Shown piece by piece: positions 25,102-34,235 of a stretch of DNA of 64,000 nucleotides. A program made the position numbers and the translations under genes. The notes below the pieces were generated by a model. It was not told the DNA's origin and searched no databases. It saw only the letters and a list, made by a program, of their open reading frames with translations. Every line of letters begins with the position of its first letter. Position 1 is the first letter of the stretch. The DNA is from Phycisphaerales bacterium (GTDB lineage Bacteria; Planctomycetota; Phycisphaerae; Phycisphaerales; UBA1924), in the NCBI GenBank assembly GCA_020847175.1, contig JADLCM010000034.1, positions 82,509 to 146,508 of the forward strand. Direction: 5' to 3'.

Positions 25102-26694
25102 TCACCTCGAACTCGGCGGGATCTCGGCCCGGCGCGCCCGCGTCAGCCCGAGGCGTTCCATGCCCGCCTGCACGTTCGGATGCGCGTGGAACAGCGTCCA
25201 GATCAGTCCGGTCCGCGCGTTTTCGATAGCCAACAGGAGTGCCCCTTCATCTATCGCGAGGGTGTCCGTAGACGCCCAGGGCACGCCGCGCGGCCCGACC
25301 AGGTTGACGCCGGAGACGAACCCGAATCCGCCCTCTTTCGGCTCTCGCCAGCAGAGCGGTGCTCCGCCGGCGCCGGTCAGGGCCCGGAACCCGCGCAAGG
25401 CCTGAATCGCAGGCCCCGGCGCAAACAGGATCGTCATCCCCGCGCTCGACGGCGAGAGCGTCCCATCGCCCTGATCGGCGAGGCCGAGGTGTCCGGATTC
25501 ATCCCATCCGAACCGGGCGCCACTCTGGCACGCGTGCAGGGGCGAGAGGCCGAAGGCGCGATAGCCGTTGGGCGTGTCACACGCGGAAAGCCCCCACAGA
25601 CCGCGGCGCATGGCCTCGGCCACTCCCGGCGAAGCCGCAGATTCCGTTGCCGACTCCATCGCTCGGTGCATCGCCGCGTACCGGCGTGAGTTCTCCCACC
25701 AGTCCACCCGCAGGCGTTGATGAGACCCGAAACGTGCCGGGTCATCCGCGTCCATCGCGGCGTAGTCGATGAACAGGTGGGCGTAGACCTGCGTGAAAAG
25801 CGATCCCGAGTACGGCGTGTGCGTGATGAGGTCGCGGGCGACCGGCGTGAGGGCAGGCTCGCGCCGAAGCAGGTAGTACAGGTCGGGCGAGAGCCGGTGC
25901 GACGCCACCGGGCTGCAAGCGCCCACAAAAGCGATCAGCCGCCCTTCACATCCCGCGTCAAGCCAGTGGTACGGAAGCAGCGACCCTGCGCCCCACGGCT
26001 CGCCCGGGTCGTCGGGCTTCCAGCCCAGCGAGATCGCCCCCAGCGTGTGCGGGTGCGGGGCGGGCTCGCCCTGGAGAAACCCCTTCCAATCCGCCTCGCC
26101 GAGAATCGCTTCGCAGGCGCGCGCGATGTCTCCCCCGAAATACGACGCGACGACCAGCGCCCCCGCGTGGAGAATCGCCGCATCGGCGGTGCTCGCGAGC
26201 ACCTCGAACTCCGCGGTGGTCGGGCGCCCTGTCGCGCCGTCGAGGAAATGGAAGTGAACGCCCCGGTGGGTCGACCGGGCTTCCGGGTCAAGGAGCGTGC
26301 CAAGCACGAGCCTCGCCCGCGAAGCCGCCTCTTCGCGCGTCACCCAGCCACGCTCGACCCCGATCGGAAGCGCCGCGAGCTGGAACCCGACCCCGGCGAC
26401 GCTCACGACCGGCCCGGGCGTGCGGTCATACACCAGGCCCGTCTTCGCGTCGACCCTCGACCACAAGTACTCGAACGCGCTGCGCGAGACTTCGTCGAGA
26501 AACGCCTCGTCGTCACCCATGAAACTGAACGGCGGACGCGCCGGAGGCGTCGATCCGGCCTGCCTTCCTCCCGCCGTGAAAGCGATTACGTCTTGGTCTG
26601 GATCGACCCAAGCGCGGCAGCGGCCATCCAGCGCGGCACAACCGCCAAGGATTCCCCAAAACACCCAAACTGCCCACTGTGTCAGTTCTTTCAT
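25102..26694 (-). CDS. Glucoamylase-family (glycoamylase-like) lipoprotein
   Basis: The 530-residue exported protein begins with a lipoprotein-type signal (WAVWVFWGILGGC). The body follows the bacterial glycoamylase-like family (PF10091 type): FLDEVSRSAFEYLWSRVDAKTGLVYDR at the start of the alpha/alpha barrel, SVAGVGFQLAALPIGVERGWVTREEA, HHW-like FHFLDGATGRPT, WENSRRYAAMHRAM, LWGLSACDTPNGYRAFG and VNLVGPRGVPWASTDTLAIDEGALLLAIENARTGLIW. Members act on beta-glucans and related polysaccharides; the substrate here is not known. It is divergent from a LacI-family gene only 54 bp away, which is probably its regulator. Confidence 0.82.
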   Translation of the reverse strand: MKELTQWAVWVFWGILGGCAALDGRCRAWVDPDQDVIAFTAGGRQAGSTPPARPPFSFMGDDEAFLDEVSRSAFEYLWSRVDAKTGLVYDRTPGPVVSVAGVGFQLAALPIGVERGWVTREEAASRARLVLGTLLDPEARSTHRGVHFHFLDGATGRPTTAEFEVLASTADAAILHAGALVVASYFGGDIARACEAILGEADWKGFLQGEPAPHPHTLGAISLGWKPDDPGEPWGAGSLLPYHWLDAGCEGRLIAFVGACSPVASHRLSPDLYYLLRREPALTPVARDLITHTPYSGSLFTQVYAHLFIDYAAMDADDPARFGSHQRLRVDWWENSRRYAAMHRAMESATESAASPGVAEAMRRGLWGLSACDTPNGYRAFGLSPLHACQSGARFGWDESGHLGLADQGDGTLSPSSAGMTILFAPGPAIQALRGFRALTGAGGAPLCWREPKEGGFGFVSGVNLVGPRGVPWASTDTLAIDEGALLLAIENARTGLIWTLFHAHPNVQAGMERLGLTRARRAEIPPSSR

Positions 26695-26748
26695 GGCATT
26701 CCCGGGGTCGCCGGATCAAACCGGCCACTTTCGCAGTAGAATGACAAC

Positions 26749-27807
26749 ATGGGCGAACTCGGGGACCCCACGCCTGCGCCTCGCGTGCGAAAGCGGGTGG
26801 CATCCATTCAGGACGTCGCGGAACGAGCGTCCGTGTCCATCGCAACGGTCAGCCGCGCGGTCAACAAGCCCCATCTTGTATCGGTCGAAACCGCGGAGCG
26901 AGTCAGAATCGCCATCGAGGAGCTTGGGTATCGCCCCAACCGGTTCGCTCAGGTGCTGATGACGCAGCGGAGCGGGCTTCTCGGAGTGGCGCTTCCGGAT
27001 ATTCACGGGGAGTTCTATTCAGAGATACTCCGCGGGGCCGACGCCGAGGCCAGACGCCTCGGGTTCCAGATTCTTGTCAGCGCTTCGCCCGCACACCCCG
27101 GCGAAGGCGAAGAAGCGGGTGGCGGCCTCGGTCCGGCCCTCGGTCTCGTTGACGGGCTGGCCATCATGGTGACCGAACCCGACGAACGACTCCTCGACAC
27201 GCTGAGAAACCTTGACGTGCCGCTGGTCGTCCTCGACGCACACCTCGGGCTCGGCTCCGATGTGGTGTTCGTGGATCAGGAACCCGGATCTCGCGAGGCC
27301 ATGCGGCACCTTCTGGAGCTCACGCCCCCGCAAGATTGCTTCTTCGTGGGCGGTCCTCAGTCCAACTTCGATGCCCAGGCCCGGGCGAAGGTGTTTGACG
27401 AAGAACTTCGCCGGGCGGGGCACGCCCCTCGACCGGATCAAGTCACGTTCCGCGAGTATTCGATGTCGTGGGGGGAACGCTGGGCGCATGAGACTCTCGG
27501 GGTGCGCGGGCTTCGGCGCATCGCAGTCTTCGCCGGGAACGATGACATCGCCATCGGCATCATGCGTGAGGCACAGGCGCTCGGGCTGATCGTGCCGCGA
27601 GATCTGCGTGTGATCGGCTTCGACGGATCGACCCTTGCAGGCCTGGTGCGGCCGGGAGTGTCGACGGTCCGGGTGCCGCGCGACGACCTGGGTCGATGCG
27701 CGGTGCGTGCCCTGGTCGCCCGGGTGCAGAACCCCGACGATGATGTTGTCTCGCTGCGCCTTCCGACTTCGCTGCTGTTGCGCGAGAGTTCCGGCCCGCA
27801 CGAATGA
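26749..27807 (+). CDS. LacI-family transcriptional regulator
   Basis: The 352-residue protein has the LacI helix-turn-helix at about residues 18-65 (SIQDVAERASVSIATVSRAVNKPHLVSVETAERVRIAIEELGYRPNRFAQVL) followed by a periplasmic-binding-type effector domain (LLGVALPDIHGEFYSEILRGADAEARRLGFQILV; VIGFDGSTLAGLVRPGVSTVRVP). The divergent glucoamylase-like gene suggests control of polysaccharide use by a sugar ligand. I looked for a LacI-type palindrome in the 54-bp gap; only a CCGG-ATCAAA-CCGG repeat (26711-26724) is there and it is not the usual form. Confidence 0.9.
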   Translation: MGELGDPTPAPRVRKRVASIQDVAERASVSIATVSRAVNKPHLVSVETAERVRIAIEELGYRPNRFAQVLMTQRSGLLGVALPDIHGEFYSEILRGADAEARRLGFQILVSASPAHPGEGEEAGGGLGPALGLVDGLAIMVTEPDERLLDTLRNLDVPLVVLDAHLGLGSDVVFVDQEPGSREAMRHLLELTPPQDCFFVGGPQSNFDAQARAKVFDEELRRAGHAPRPDQVTFREYSMSWGERWAHETLGVRGLRRIAVFAGNDDIAIGIMREAQALGLIVPRDLRVIGFDGSTLAGLVRPGVSTVRVPRDDLGRCAVRALVARVQNPDDDVVSLRLPTSLLLRESSGPHE

Positions 27808-28005
27808 CCGACCGGGTTCTCGATGGAACGGGACCCGTGGGATCCGGTGTTCGCGATGGCGTGTCGGGTGGCCGTGTCGCCCGCCGGTCGGGCGCGCGGT
27901 CCCGGCATCGCAGCCTCGGCCGGTGCAGCCCAGATCGGTGAATCGACCGCGACCCCGGAGCCACGCATGACGGGGCGCGGCGCACACTCCGGCATATACT
28001 GGGAC

Positions 28006-29133
28006 ATGCCCCGAAAAACTGCGTACGAAGCCAAGATCGAGTACCTCCAGATTCTCGACGAGCACGGGAACTTGGACAAGACGCTCGCCAAGGACACCTT
28101 GACCGATGAGGAGGTCTTGAGCCTCTTTGAGTCGATGGTGATCTACCGGCACCTGGATGAAGTTGCCTTCAAACTCCAACGCTCGGGGCGCATGGGCACC
28201 TATCCGCAGAACAAGGGGCAGGAGGCCGCCGCCCTCGGCACCGCTTTCGCGGCCAAGAAGGGCGTGGACTTTCTCGTGCCCTGCTACCGCGAGAACGCGG
28301 CCCTCTTTCTGCACGGATTGCCCCCCCACTACATCTTGTTGCACTGGATGGGCGACGAACGGGGGAACCAGATTCCGCAGGGCGTCAACTGCACGCCGCT
28401 CTCGATCCCCATCGGCACACAGATGCTGCACGCGGCGGGCATCGCCTGGGCGTACAAGATCCGCAAGGAGCCGCGCTGCGTGCTCACGTACTTCGGCGAC
28501 GGGGCCACCAGCGAAGGCGATTTTCACGAGGCGATGAACTTTGCCAGCACACAGCAGGCACCGTGCGTCTTCATCTGCCAGAACAACCAATGGGCGATCA
28601 GCGTGCCGCGCGAGATTCAGATGAACTCGGAGACAGTGGCACAGAAGGCGATCGCGTACGGCATGCCCGGCATTCAGGTTGACGGCAATGACCTCTTCGC
28701 GGTGTACAAGGCGAGTCGCGAGGCCCTCGACCGCGCCCGCGCCGGGGGCGGCCCGAGCTTCATCGAGGGCGTGACCTACCGGCTGGCGGACCACACCACA
28801 GCCGACGATGCCAAGCGATACCGCGACCCGAAGGAAGTCGAGGCGTGGATCGGCAAAGACCCGGTCATCCGCCACCGGAAGTACCTGGAAAGCAAGGGCT
28901 TGTGGAACGCGGAGAAGCAGGCGGCGACCGACGAGCGGGCGAAGAAGATCGTGTCGGAGATCGTGAAGGCCGCGGAGGGCATCGAGAAGCCTCTCGTCAC
29001 CGACATCTTCAACTACACCTTCGCCGGCGAACTCCCCGCCGAACTCAAGCGCCAGCGCGACACAATGCAGACGCATTCGCTCGGGCAGGACCCGAGCCAG
29101 GTGGGCTTGCAGCAGGGCGCGGCGATGCACTGA
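28006..29133 (+). CDS. pdhA: Pyruvate dehydrogenase-type E1 component, alpha subunit
   Basis: This thiamine-diphosphate enzyme decarboxylates pyruvate or a branched 2-oxoacid and passes the acyl group to lipoyl E2. The 375-residue protein has the TPP motif GDG at 164-166 with NN at 193-194 (CVFICQNNQWAISVP), FLVPCYRENAALFLHGL, and IEGVTYRLADHTTADDAKRYRDP, where the phosphorylation-loop region of E1 alpha lies. It starts at ATG 28006; the open frame upstream overlaps the LacI gene's downstream region and is rejected. A small gene and then the beta subunit follow. No E2 or E3 gene is present in the window. Confidence 0.92.
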   Translation: MPRKTAYEAKIEYLQILDEHGNLDKTLAKDTLTDEEVLSLFESMVIYRHLDEVAFKLQRSGRMGTYPQNKGQEAAALGTAFAAKKGVDFLVPCYRENAALFLHGLPPHYILLHWMGDERGNQIPQGVNCTPLSIPIGTQMLHAAGIAWAYKIRKEPRCVLTYFGDGATSEGDFHEAMNFASTQQAPCVFICQNNQWAISVPREIQMNSETVAQKAIAYGMPGIQVDGNDLFAVYKASREALDRARAGGGPSFIEGVTYRLADHTTADDAKRYRDPKEVEAWIGKDPVIRHRKYLESKGLWNAEKQAATDERAKKIVSEIVKAAEGIEKPLVTDIFNYTFAGELPAELKRQRDTMQTHSLGQDPSQVGLQQGAAMH

Positions 29134-29225
29134 ACTGGGGGCCCGCGCACGGTGGGAGGCCCGACCTCGACACTCGGGCGCGCGAGGCCGAAGGCGAGGC
29201 GTCGCCGACGCCACGGAGACCGGAG

Positions 29226-29477
29226 ATGCTCGTCAAGTTCACCGATGTCAAGGACGTCAACTACTGGGTGAATCCGCTGCACGTGAAGATGCTGCGCGAG
29301 AAGAAGGGCCTGACCGAAATCTTCATTGTGTACAACCCGGGCTGGGCGGCCCCGTCGTTCAAGGTCAAGCAGAGCGCGGAAGAAGTCGCCGCCCTTCTCG
29401 ACGCCGCGATGCCCGATGCCGGCGCCCTTGTGCCTGATGACGACCAGGCCGCGGCGAAACAAGCCCACGCCGGATAG
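29226..29477 (+). CDS. Small FlbD-like protein between E1 alpha and beta
   Basis: An 83-residue protein, MLVKFTDVKDVNYWVNPLHVKML, then LTEIFIVYNPGWAAPSFKVKQSAEEVAALLDAAMP. The order (short strand, VNPLHV, strand, FKVKQSAEEVAALL helix) recalls the FlbD family, whose members are small and have VNAELIEFIE...VKESVEEVVERV; similarity is weak and the glycine in a conserved TNGK turn is not seen. It starts at ATG 29226 with GGAGACCGGAG upstream and ends 47 bp before pdhB. Its place inside an E1 operon suggests it is co-made with the complex, but a role is not known. Confidence 0.6.
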   Translation: MLVKFTDVKDVNYWVNPLHVKMLREKKGLTEIFIVYNPGWAAPSFKVKQSAEEVAALLDAAMPDAGALVPDDDQAAAKQAHAG

Positions 29478-29524
29478 CGATCCATCTCCGGCTCCTGCAC
29501 ACCTGTCATTCTGCGAGAGAATCC

Positions 29525-30499
29525 ATGCCCGAAATGAACCTCGTCCAGGCCATCAACCACGCGCTCGCCTTCGAGATGGAGCGCGACGATCGCGTCGTTG
29601 TCCTCGGCGAAGACGTCGGGCTCAACGGCGGCGTCTTCCGCGTCACCGAGGGCCTCCAGGCCCGTTTCGGGGCCGAACGGGTGGTCGATACCCCGCTGGC
29701 GGAGAGCGGCATCATGGGCAGCGCGATCGGCCTGGCGATGGCCGGCATGAGGCCCGTGCCGGAGATCCAGTTCGAGGGGTTCCTCGGGCCCGCCTACGAC
29801 CAGCTCGTCAATCACGCCGCCCGATACCGTTCGCGCAGCCGCGGCGCAATCACCATCCCCATGACCGTGCGCGTTCCGGTGGGCGGGGGCATCCACGCCC
29901 CGGAACTGCACTCCGACTCTCCGGAGGCAATCTACGCCCATCACCCGGGGCTGAAGGTGGTGATGCCCTCCACCCCGTCCGACGCCAAGGGCCTGCTGCT
30001 GGCGGCGATCCGCGATCCCGATCCGGTGGTGTACTTCGAGCCCAAGCGAGTCTACCGCTCATTCAAGGAAGATGTGCCCGAAGGGGACTTCGAGATCGAG
30101 ATCGGCAAGGCCAAGGTGGTTTCGGAAGGCGCCGATGTCACGGTCGTGACGTGGGGCGCGACGGTCTTTCAGTGCCTCGCGGCCATGGACGCGATGCCCG
30201 AGGATGTCAGTGTCGAACTCATCGACCTGCGGTCGATCTACCCCTGGGACATGGACTGCGTCATCGAAAGCGTGCGGAAGACCGGGCGCTGCGTGGTGGT
30301 GCACGAAGCACCCAAGACGTGCGGTTTCGGGGCCGAAGTCAGCAGCACGATCCAGGAGCACTGCTTCCTGAACCTTCACGCCCCGGTTCAGCGAGTCACC
30401 GGCTTCGACACCGTGATGCCGTACTACAAGCTTGAACTGGAGTATCTGCCCGAGTCGCCCCGCATCAAGGGCGCGGTGGAGCAGGTGCTGGCGTATTAA
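29525..30499 (+). CDS. pdhB: Pyruvate dehydrogenase-type E1 component, beta subunit
   Basis: The 324-residue partner of E1 alpha carries the C-terminal half of the TPP site. It reads MNLVQAINHALAFEMERDDRVVVLGEDVGLNGGVFRVTEGL, DTPLAESGIMGSAIGLAMAGMRPVPEIQFEGFLGPAYDQLVNHAAR, then the pyrimidine-ring region RVPVGGGIHAPELHSDSPEAIYAHHPGLKVVMPSTPSDAKGLL. The C-terminal DLRSIYPWDMDCVIESVRKTGRCVVVHEAP is typical of transketolase C domains. A second E1 beta gene lies at 62795-63841. Together with 28006-29133 this forms an alpha2-beta2 E1. Confidence 0.92.
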   Translation: MPEMNLVQAINHALAFEMERDDRVVVLGEDVGLNGGVFRVTEGLQARFGAERVVDTPLAESGIMGSAIGLAMAGMRPVPEIQFEGFLGPAYDQLVNHAARYRSRSRGAITIPMTVRVPVGGGIHAPELHSDSPEAIYAHHPGLKVVMPSTPSDAKGLLLAAIRDPDPVVYFEPKRVYRSFKEDVPEGDFEIEIGKAKVVSEGADVTVVTWGATVFQCLAAMDAMPEDVSVELIDLRSIYPWDMDCVIESVRKTGRCVVVHEAPKTCGFGAEVSSTIQEHCFLNLHAPVQRVTGFDTVMPYYKLELEYLPESPRIKGAVEQVLAY

Positions 30500-30528
30500 G
30501 GGTCGAACAGAAAGAGCGGAGGTTGGCG

Positions 30529-31785
30529 ATGTCACGCCCCCGCAGGCCTCGCCGCAACCCGTACGGAGTTCGAGACTTTCTTCTCGGAATCTCCGATCTG
30601 CCGCAACGACTCATGGCCCTGCGGCACGCATTGGATGCTGGGGGCGAGCTCGCGCTGCTCCAGGTGCTGGACCAGCTGCTGAATGGCGACCCACTTCCAC
30701 ACAATGTGTCGAAGGACCAAGCTGACCTACTGATTGACAGTTTGATGCTCGAACTTGCGAGGTTCGGAAGCAAAGGGCTTGTCGCGCGAGCAACGCGAAT
30801 CTTGCCCGGCGATAGTCTGTATGCGGCAATGATCCGCGCGATGGCAATGCTGGGTCTGGACTCCTGCATCTCGCCGTGCCGACAAGCGTGCGCGGAGCCG
30901 CAAGACGATGTCCTTTCGCGCTTGATCTGGGGTCTCACGAATGGGCGAAGCCGAGGCGAGCGTTCGCCCTCGTTCGTGAGTGCGATGTTCGAGGCTCTCG
31001 AACGGGTACTGCGCACGGCGACAGGCCTCGCCGCGTACGGCATTCCCAAAGCCCTCGCTGCGATCGACCCGCTGAAGGCGGCGGATGTACTTGAAGAGCA
31101 CGCTCTCTCCGAGATTCGGCCTCTTCACCTCTCCCGCGTCCTCGATGTCCTGATCGAGCTCGACGCCCGGCCTGCCGCTGCTTGGTGCGAGAACATCGAA
31201 TCGCGGTGGACGCCCACGTCACCAGATGACGAAAGATGGTCAGTCTACGTTCGAATCGCGCGGCTGGCGGTTGCGAGTGATCCGAATCGGGCTCGGAAGA
31301 TTCTCCACGCTGCGCTCGACAACCCCAATCTCAGTGTCCGCGAGTTCGCGGTGGACTCACTGCTGATCGTGAACGGCATGTTCCCTCTATACATCAACTA
31401 CGCATGGGCGGAGTACGAGTCGTGGCCGCCGCAACGCCGCGTTGTTGCCGATGTGGCTGGAGCCATGCTGGAGGTTGGGACGAACGGGGTTTCGGGCGTG
31501 TTCGTGAACCGTCCTACGCTCTGGTGGCGAACAGTAGCCGCTTCGCTTGAGACCATTGGGGCAGAGCATTCCCTGGCGATCCTGAGCAACGCCGCTGAGC
31601 TTCTGGGGCTGTCTGATCCCAACCTCACGGATGAAGATGTCAGCGAGTGGCGTTGGCCGCCCGGCAACGAAGCGGATGCCGTTGACGGAACGCTCACCGC
31701 CCAGTGGTACCGCAATGACGACCGCCGCGAGGTACTACTCTATCGCTACGTGATGCGCCATTCAGAGGTGTTCCGTCGGGAGTGA
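30529..31785 (+). CDS. Helical-repeat protein with DMP19/DUF4375-like C-terminus
   Basis: The 418-residue protein is mostly alpha-helical and reads like HEAT-type repeats: RLMALRHALDAGGELALLQVLDQLLNG, VSAMFEALERVLRTATGLAAYG, VRIARLAVASDPNRARKILHAALDNPNLSVREFAVDSLL. The C-terminal part, EVGTNGVSGVFVNRPTLWWRTVAASLETIGAEHSLAILSNAAELLG, has the layout of DUF4375 (DMP19-type), where a NGG-x-x-x-x-F-N segment precedes a helix. The family has no firm function; DMP19 mimics DNA. GGAGG stands six bases before ATG 30529. Codon use is a little less GC-rich than its neighbours, which may mean transfer. No clear partner. Confidence 0.55.
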   Translation: MSRPRRPRRNPYGVRDFLLGISDLPQRLMALRHALDAGGELALLQVLDQLLNGDPLPHNVSKDQADLLIDSLMLELARFGSKGLVARATRILPGDSLYAAMIRAMAMLGLDSCISPCRQACAEPQDDVLSRLIWGLTNGRSRGERSPSFVSAMFEALERVLRTATGLAAYGIPKALAAIDPLKAADVLEEHALSEIRPLHLSRVLDVLIELDARPAAAWCENIESRWTPTSPDDERWSVYVRIARLAVASDPNRARKILHAALDNPNLSVREFAVDSLLIVNGMFPLYINYAWAEYESWPPQRRVVADVAGAMLEVGTNGVSGVFVNRPTLWWRTVAASLETIGAEHSLAILSNAAELLGLSDPNLTDEDVSEWRWPPGNEADAVDGTLTAQWYRNDDRREVLLYRYVMRHSEVFRRE

Positions 31786-31887
31786 TCAAATCTCGCGTTT
31801 GCGCCCGGTCCGATTGATCGAACCGATGCCGCTTCGGTGAAATCGGGATGCGACTGAATCAGTGAGCACGCGTGCCCAGGAGACACC

Positions 31888-32673
31888 ATGAACACCGCCC
31901 TCGATGGCCGCACTGCTCTCGTCTGCGGCGGAAGCGCCGGCATCGGACTCGCCTGCGCCCGCGAGCTTGCATCGCTGGGCGCCACCGTGGTCCTTGCCTC
32001 GCGCGATGAGAAGAAGCTGCGTGAAGCGCTCGCGACGCTGCCGCGCGCTGCAGGGCAAGCCCACGATGTGCTGCCGCTCGACCTTTCGAAGCCTGAAGAG
32101 GCCGCCCGGGCGGTGCGAACGCGGTTCGCATCGGCGCCGGCGCACATCTTCATCAACAACACCGGCGGCCCGCCTTCGGGCACCATGCTGGATGCGACGG
32201 CGGAGCAGTTCAGTTCGGCGTTTCAGTCGCTGATGCTGGCGGGGCATCTCATCGTGCAGGCCCTTGTGCCCGGCATGAAGGGGGCGCAGTTCGGGCGGAT
32301 CATCACTATCGCCAGCACCAGCGTGAAGCAGCCCATCCCCAATCTCGGGCTGAGTAACGCGCTGCGCGCGGGGGTCGCCAACTGGGCCAAGACGCTGAGC
32401 CAGGAACTCGCCCCGCATGGCATCACCGTCAACACGATTCTGCCCGGGTTCGTCGACACCGACCGGCTCGGAAGCCTCTTTTCGGCCCGCGCGAGCAGGA
32501 GCGGACGGTCCCCCGAGGAGATCAGGCGCGAGACCATCGCCGGGATTCCCGCAGGGCGGCTGGGCGCGCCCGAAGAAGTCGGGGCCGCCGCGGCCTTTCT
32601 CGCCTCCCCCGCCGCCGCCTACATCAACGGCATCAACCTCCCGGTGGACGGCGGTCGCCTGGGGTGCCTGTAG
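31888..32673 (+). CDS. Short-chain dehydrogenase-like protein with altered active site
   Basis: The 261-residue protein has the SDR nucleotide loop CGGSAGIGLACARELA (residues 13-28), the NNTGG segment after the fourth strand and the C-terminal YINGINLPVDGG. The YxxxK signature is not seen: after the catalytic-Ser region IASTSVKQPIP the sequence is NLGLSNALRAGVANWAK, so Leu replaces Tyr. Some SDR subgroups look like this; they may use other residues or bind without catalysis. It is upstream of, and on the same strand as, the aldehyde dehydrogenase and RidA genes (32-bp gap), so a role in that pathway is likely. Confidence 0.8.
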   Translation: MNTALDGRTALVCGGSAGIGLACARELASLGATVVLASRDEKKLREALATLPRAAGQAHDVLPLDLSKPEEAARAVRTRFASAPAHIFINNTGGPPSGTMLDATAEQFSSAFQSLMLAGHLIVQALVPGMKGAQFGRIITIASTSVKQPIPNLGLSNALRAGVANWAKTLSQELAPHGITVNTILPGFVDTDRLGSLFSARASRSGRSPEEIRRETIAGIPAGRLGAPEEVGAAAAFLASPAAAYINGINLPVDGGRLGCL

Positions 32674-32705
32674 CCGCGCCCGCGGACCGGGCGGTATCCT
32701 CCGGC

Positions 32706-34199
32706 ATGTTCGACGTCCGCAACCTCATCGCAGGCTCGCACTGCGGCGCACGCGCCGGGCGGACTCTACCCATCGCTGAACCCGCGACGGGCGCCAGGAT
32801 CGGGGCCGCCCCTGCTTCGACGGGCGAAGATATCGATGCGGCCGTACAGGCCGCGACGCGCGCTTTCCCGAGTTGGGCGCGTGCGCCGGCCATAGAGCGG
32901 GGGCGCCTCCTGGAGCGCCTCGCCACCCTGATCGAAGCAAACCTGGAGCGCCTCGCCCGGGCCGAAAGCGTCGACACCGGCAAGCCGGTCGCGCTCGCGC
33001 GCCGGGTGGACATCCCGAGGTCCGCCGCGAACATGCGATACTTCGCGCAGGCCATGCAGCACTGCGCCGGCGAAGCCCATTGGAGCGACGGGGCGAGTGT
33101 GCCCGGGGCGGCCCCCGCGCTCAACGTGACACGGCGCAGGCCCCGGGGAGTCGCCGGGTGCATTTCTCCGTGGAACCTCCCGCTCTATCTCTTCACGTGG
33201 AAGATCGCGCCGGCGCTGGCCTCGGGCAACACCGTGGTGGCCAAGCCCAGTGAGGTGACGCCGGTCACGGCGCACCTCCTCGGCGAACTCTCGATCGAGG
33301 CGGGCTTCCCTCCAGGCGTACTCAACATCGTGCACGGCACGGGCGCGGAGGCGGGCGCGGCGCTGGTCATGCACCCCGGCGTGCAGACCATCACCTTCAC
33401 CGGGTCCACCTCCGTCGGACGCTGGATCGCCCGCGTCGCGGGTGATGCGTTCAAGCGCGTGAGCCTGGAACTCGGCGGCAAGAACCCATTCATCGTTTTC
33501 GAGGATGCCGCCCTCGACGGGGAGCGCGGCGCGATTGCGACCGCGTCGCGGGCCGCCTTCACCAACCAGGGGCAGATCTGCTTGTGCGGGTCTCGCGTGC
33601 TGGCCCACCGCAGCATCTATGAGCGGGTCCGCGAGGGCCTGATCGCCCGGGCACGGGCTCTGAAGGTCGGCGATCCGCGTGACGACGCGACCGAGTTTGG
33701 CGCCCTCGTGAGCGAGCCGCATCTTGCCAAGGTCGCCCGGTGCGTGGATGCGGCCCGTTCGCTCGGAGGGCGCGTGCTCACCGGCGGCAGCCGGATCGAT
33801 CCGGCGCACATCCCGGCGCGGTGCCGGGGCGGCGCGTTTTACGCCCCCACGATCATCGAAGGGCTTCCCCCGGGGTGCACCGTGGAGCAGGAGGAGATCT
33901 TCGGCCCCGTCGTCACGCTGCACGCCTTCGACCGCGAAGAGGAGGCGATCGACATCGCCAACGGCACTCGTTACGGCCTGGCGGCGACGATCTTCACGCG
34001 CGACATGGCGCGCGCGCACCGCGCCGGGGCGGCCCTCGACGCGGGCATCGTCTGGGTCAACTGCTGGATGAACCGCGACCTGCGCACGCCGTTCGGGGGC
34101 ATGAAGGAGAGCGGCGTCGGCCGCGAGGGCGGGCTCGACGCGATCCGGTTCTTCACTGAACCGACCAACCTCTGCTTCGCCCTCGACGACAGCGTCTGA
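32706..34199 (+). CDS. Aldehyde dehydrogenase, 2-aminomuconic/hydroxymuconic semialdehyde type
   Basis: The 497-residue NAD(P)-dependent enzyme has PWNLPLYLFTWKIAPALASGNTVVAKPSEVTP, FTGSTSVGRWIARVAG, the catalytic Glu in RVSLELGGKNPFIVFEDA and the catalytic Cys in FTNQGQICLCGSRVLAH. The N-terminus (NLIAGSHCGARAGRTLPIAEPATGARIGAAP) and the C-terminal WVNCWMNRDLRTPFGGMKESGVGREGG agree with the ALDH8/2-aminomuconic semialdehyde dehydrogenase group. The RidA-like gene downstream supports this substrate. Betaine-aldehyde-type activity cannot be excluded. ATG 32706 starts 32 bp after the SDR stop. Confidence 0.85.
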   Translation: MFDVRNLIAGSHCGARAGRTLPIAEPATGARIGAAPASTGEDIDAAVQAATRAFPSWARAPAIERGRLLERLATLIEANLERLARAESVDTGKPVALARRVDIPRSAANMRYFAQAMQHCAGEAHWSDGASVPGAAPALNVTRRRPRGVAGCISPWNLPLYLFTWKIAPALASGNTVVAKPSEVTPVTAHLLGELSIEAGFPPGVLNIVHGTGAEAGAALVMHPGVQTITFTGSTSVGRWIARVAGDAFKRVSLELGGKNPFIVFEDAALDGERGAIATASRAAFTNQGQICLCGSRVLAHRSIYERVREGLIARARALKVGDPRDDATEFGALVSEPHLAKVARCVDAARSLGGRVLTGGSRIDPAHIPARCRGGAFYAPTIIEGLPPGCTVEQEEIFGPVVTLHAFDREEEAIDIANGTRYGLAATIFTRDMARAHRAGAALDAGIVWVNCWMNRDLRTPFGGMKESGVGREGGLDAIRFFTEPTNLCFALDDSV

Positions 34200-34235
34200 G
34201 CCGCATCGCACCCTTCGCACCCGCCGGGAGCACGC

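Noticed and set aside
26711..26724. CCGG-ATCAAA-CCGG as a LacI operator
   Set aside because: The halves are only four bases and the centre is not a CG-centred palindrome; kept only as a remark.
27019..29214. 731-residue open frame on the minus strand
   Set aside because: Composition (runs of Arg, Ala, His, Val) and its position exactly opposite the LacI and E1 alpha genes show it is a high-GC shadow.
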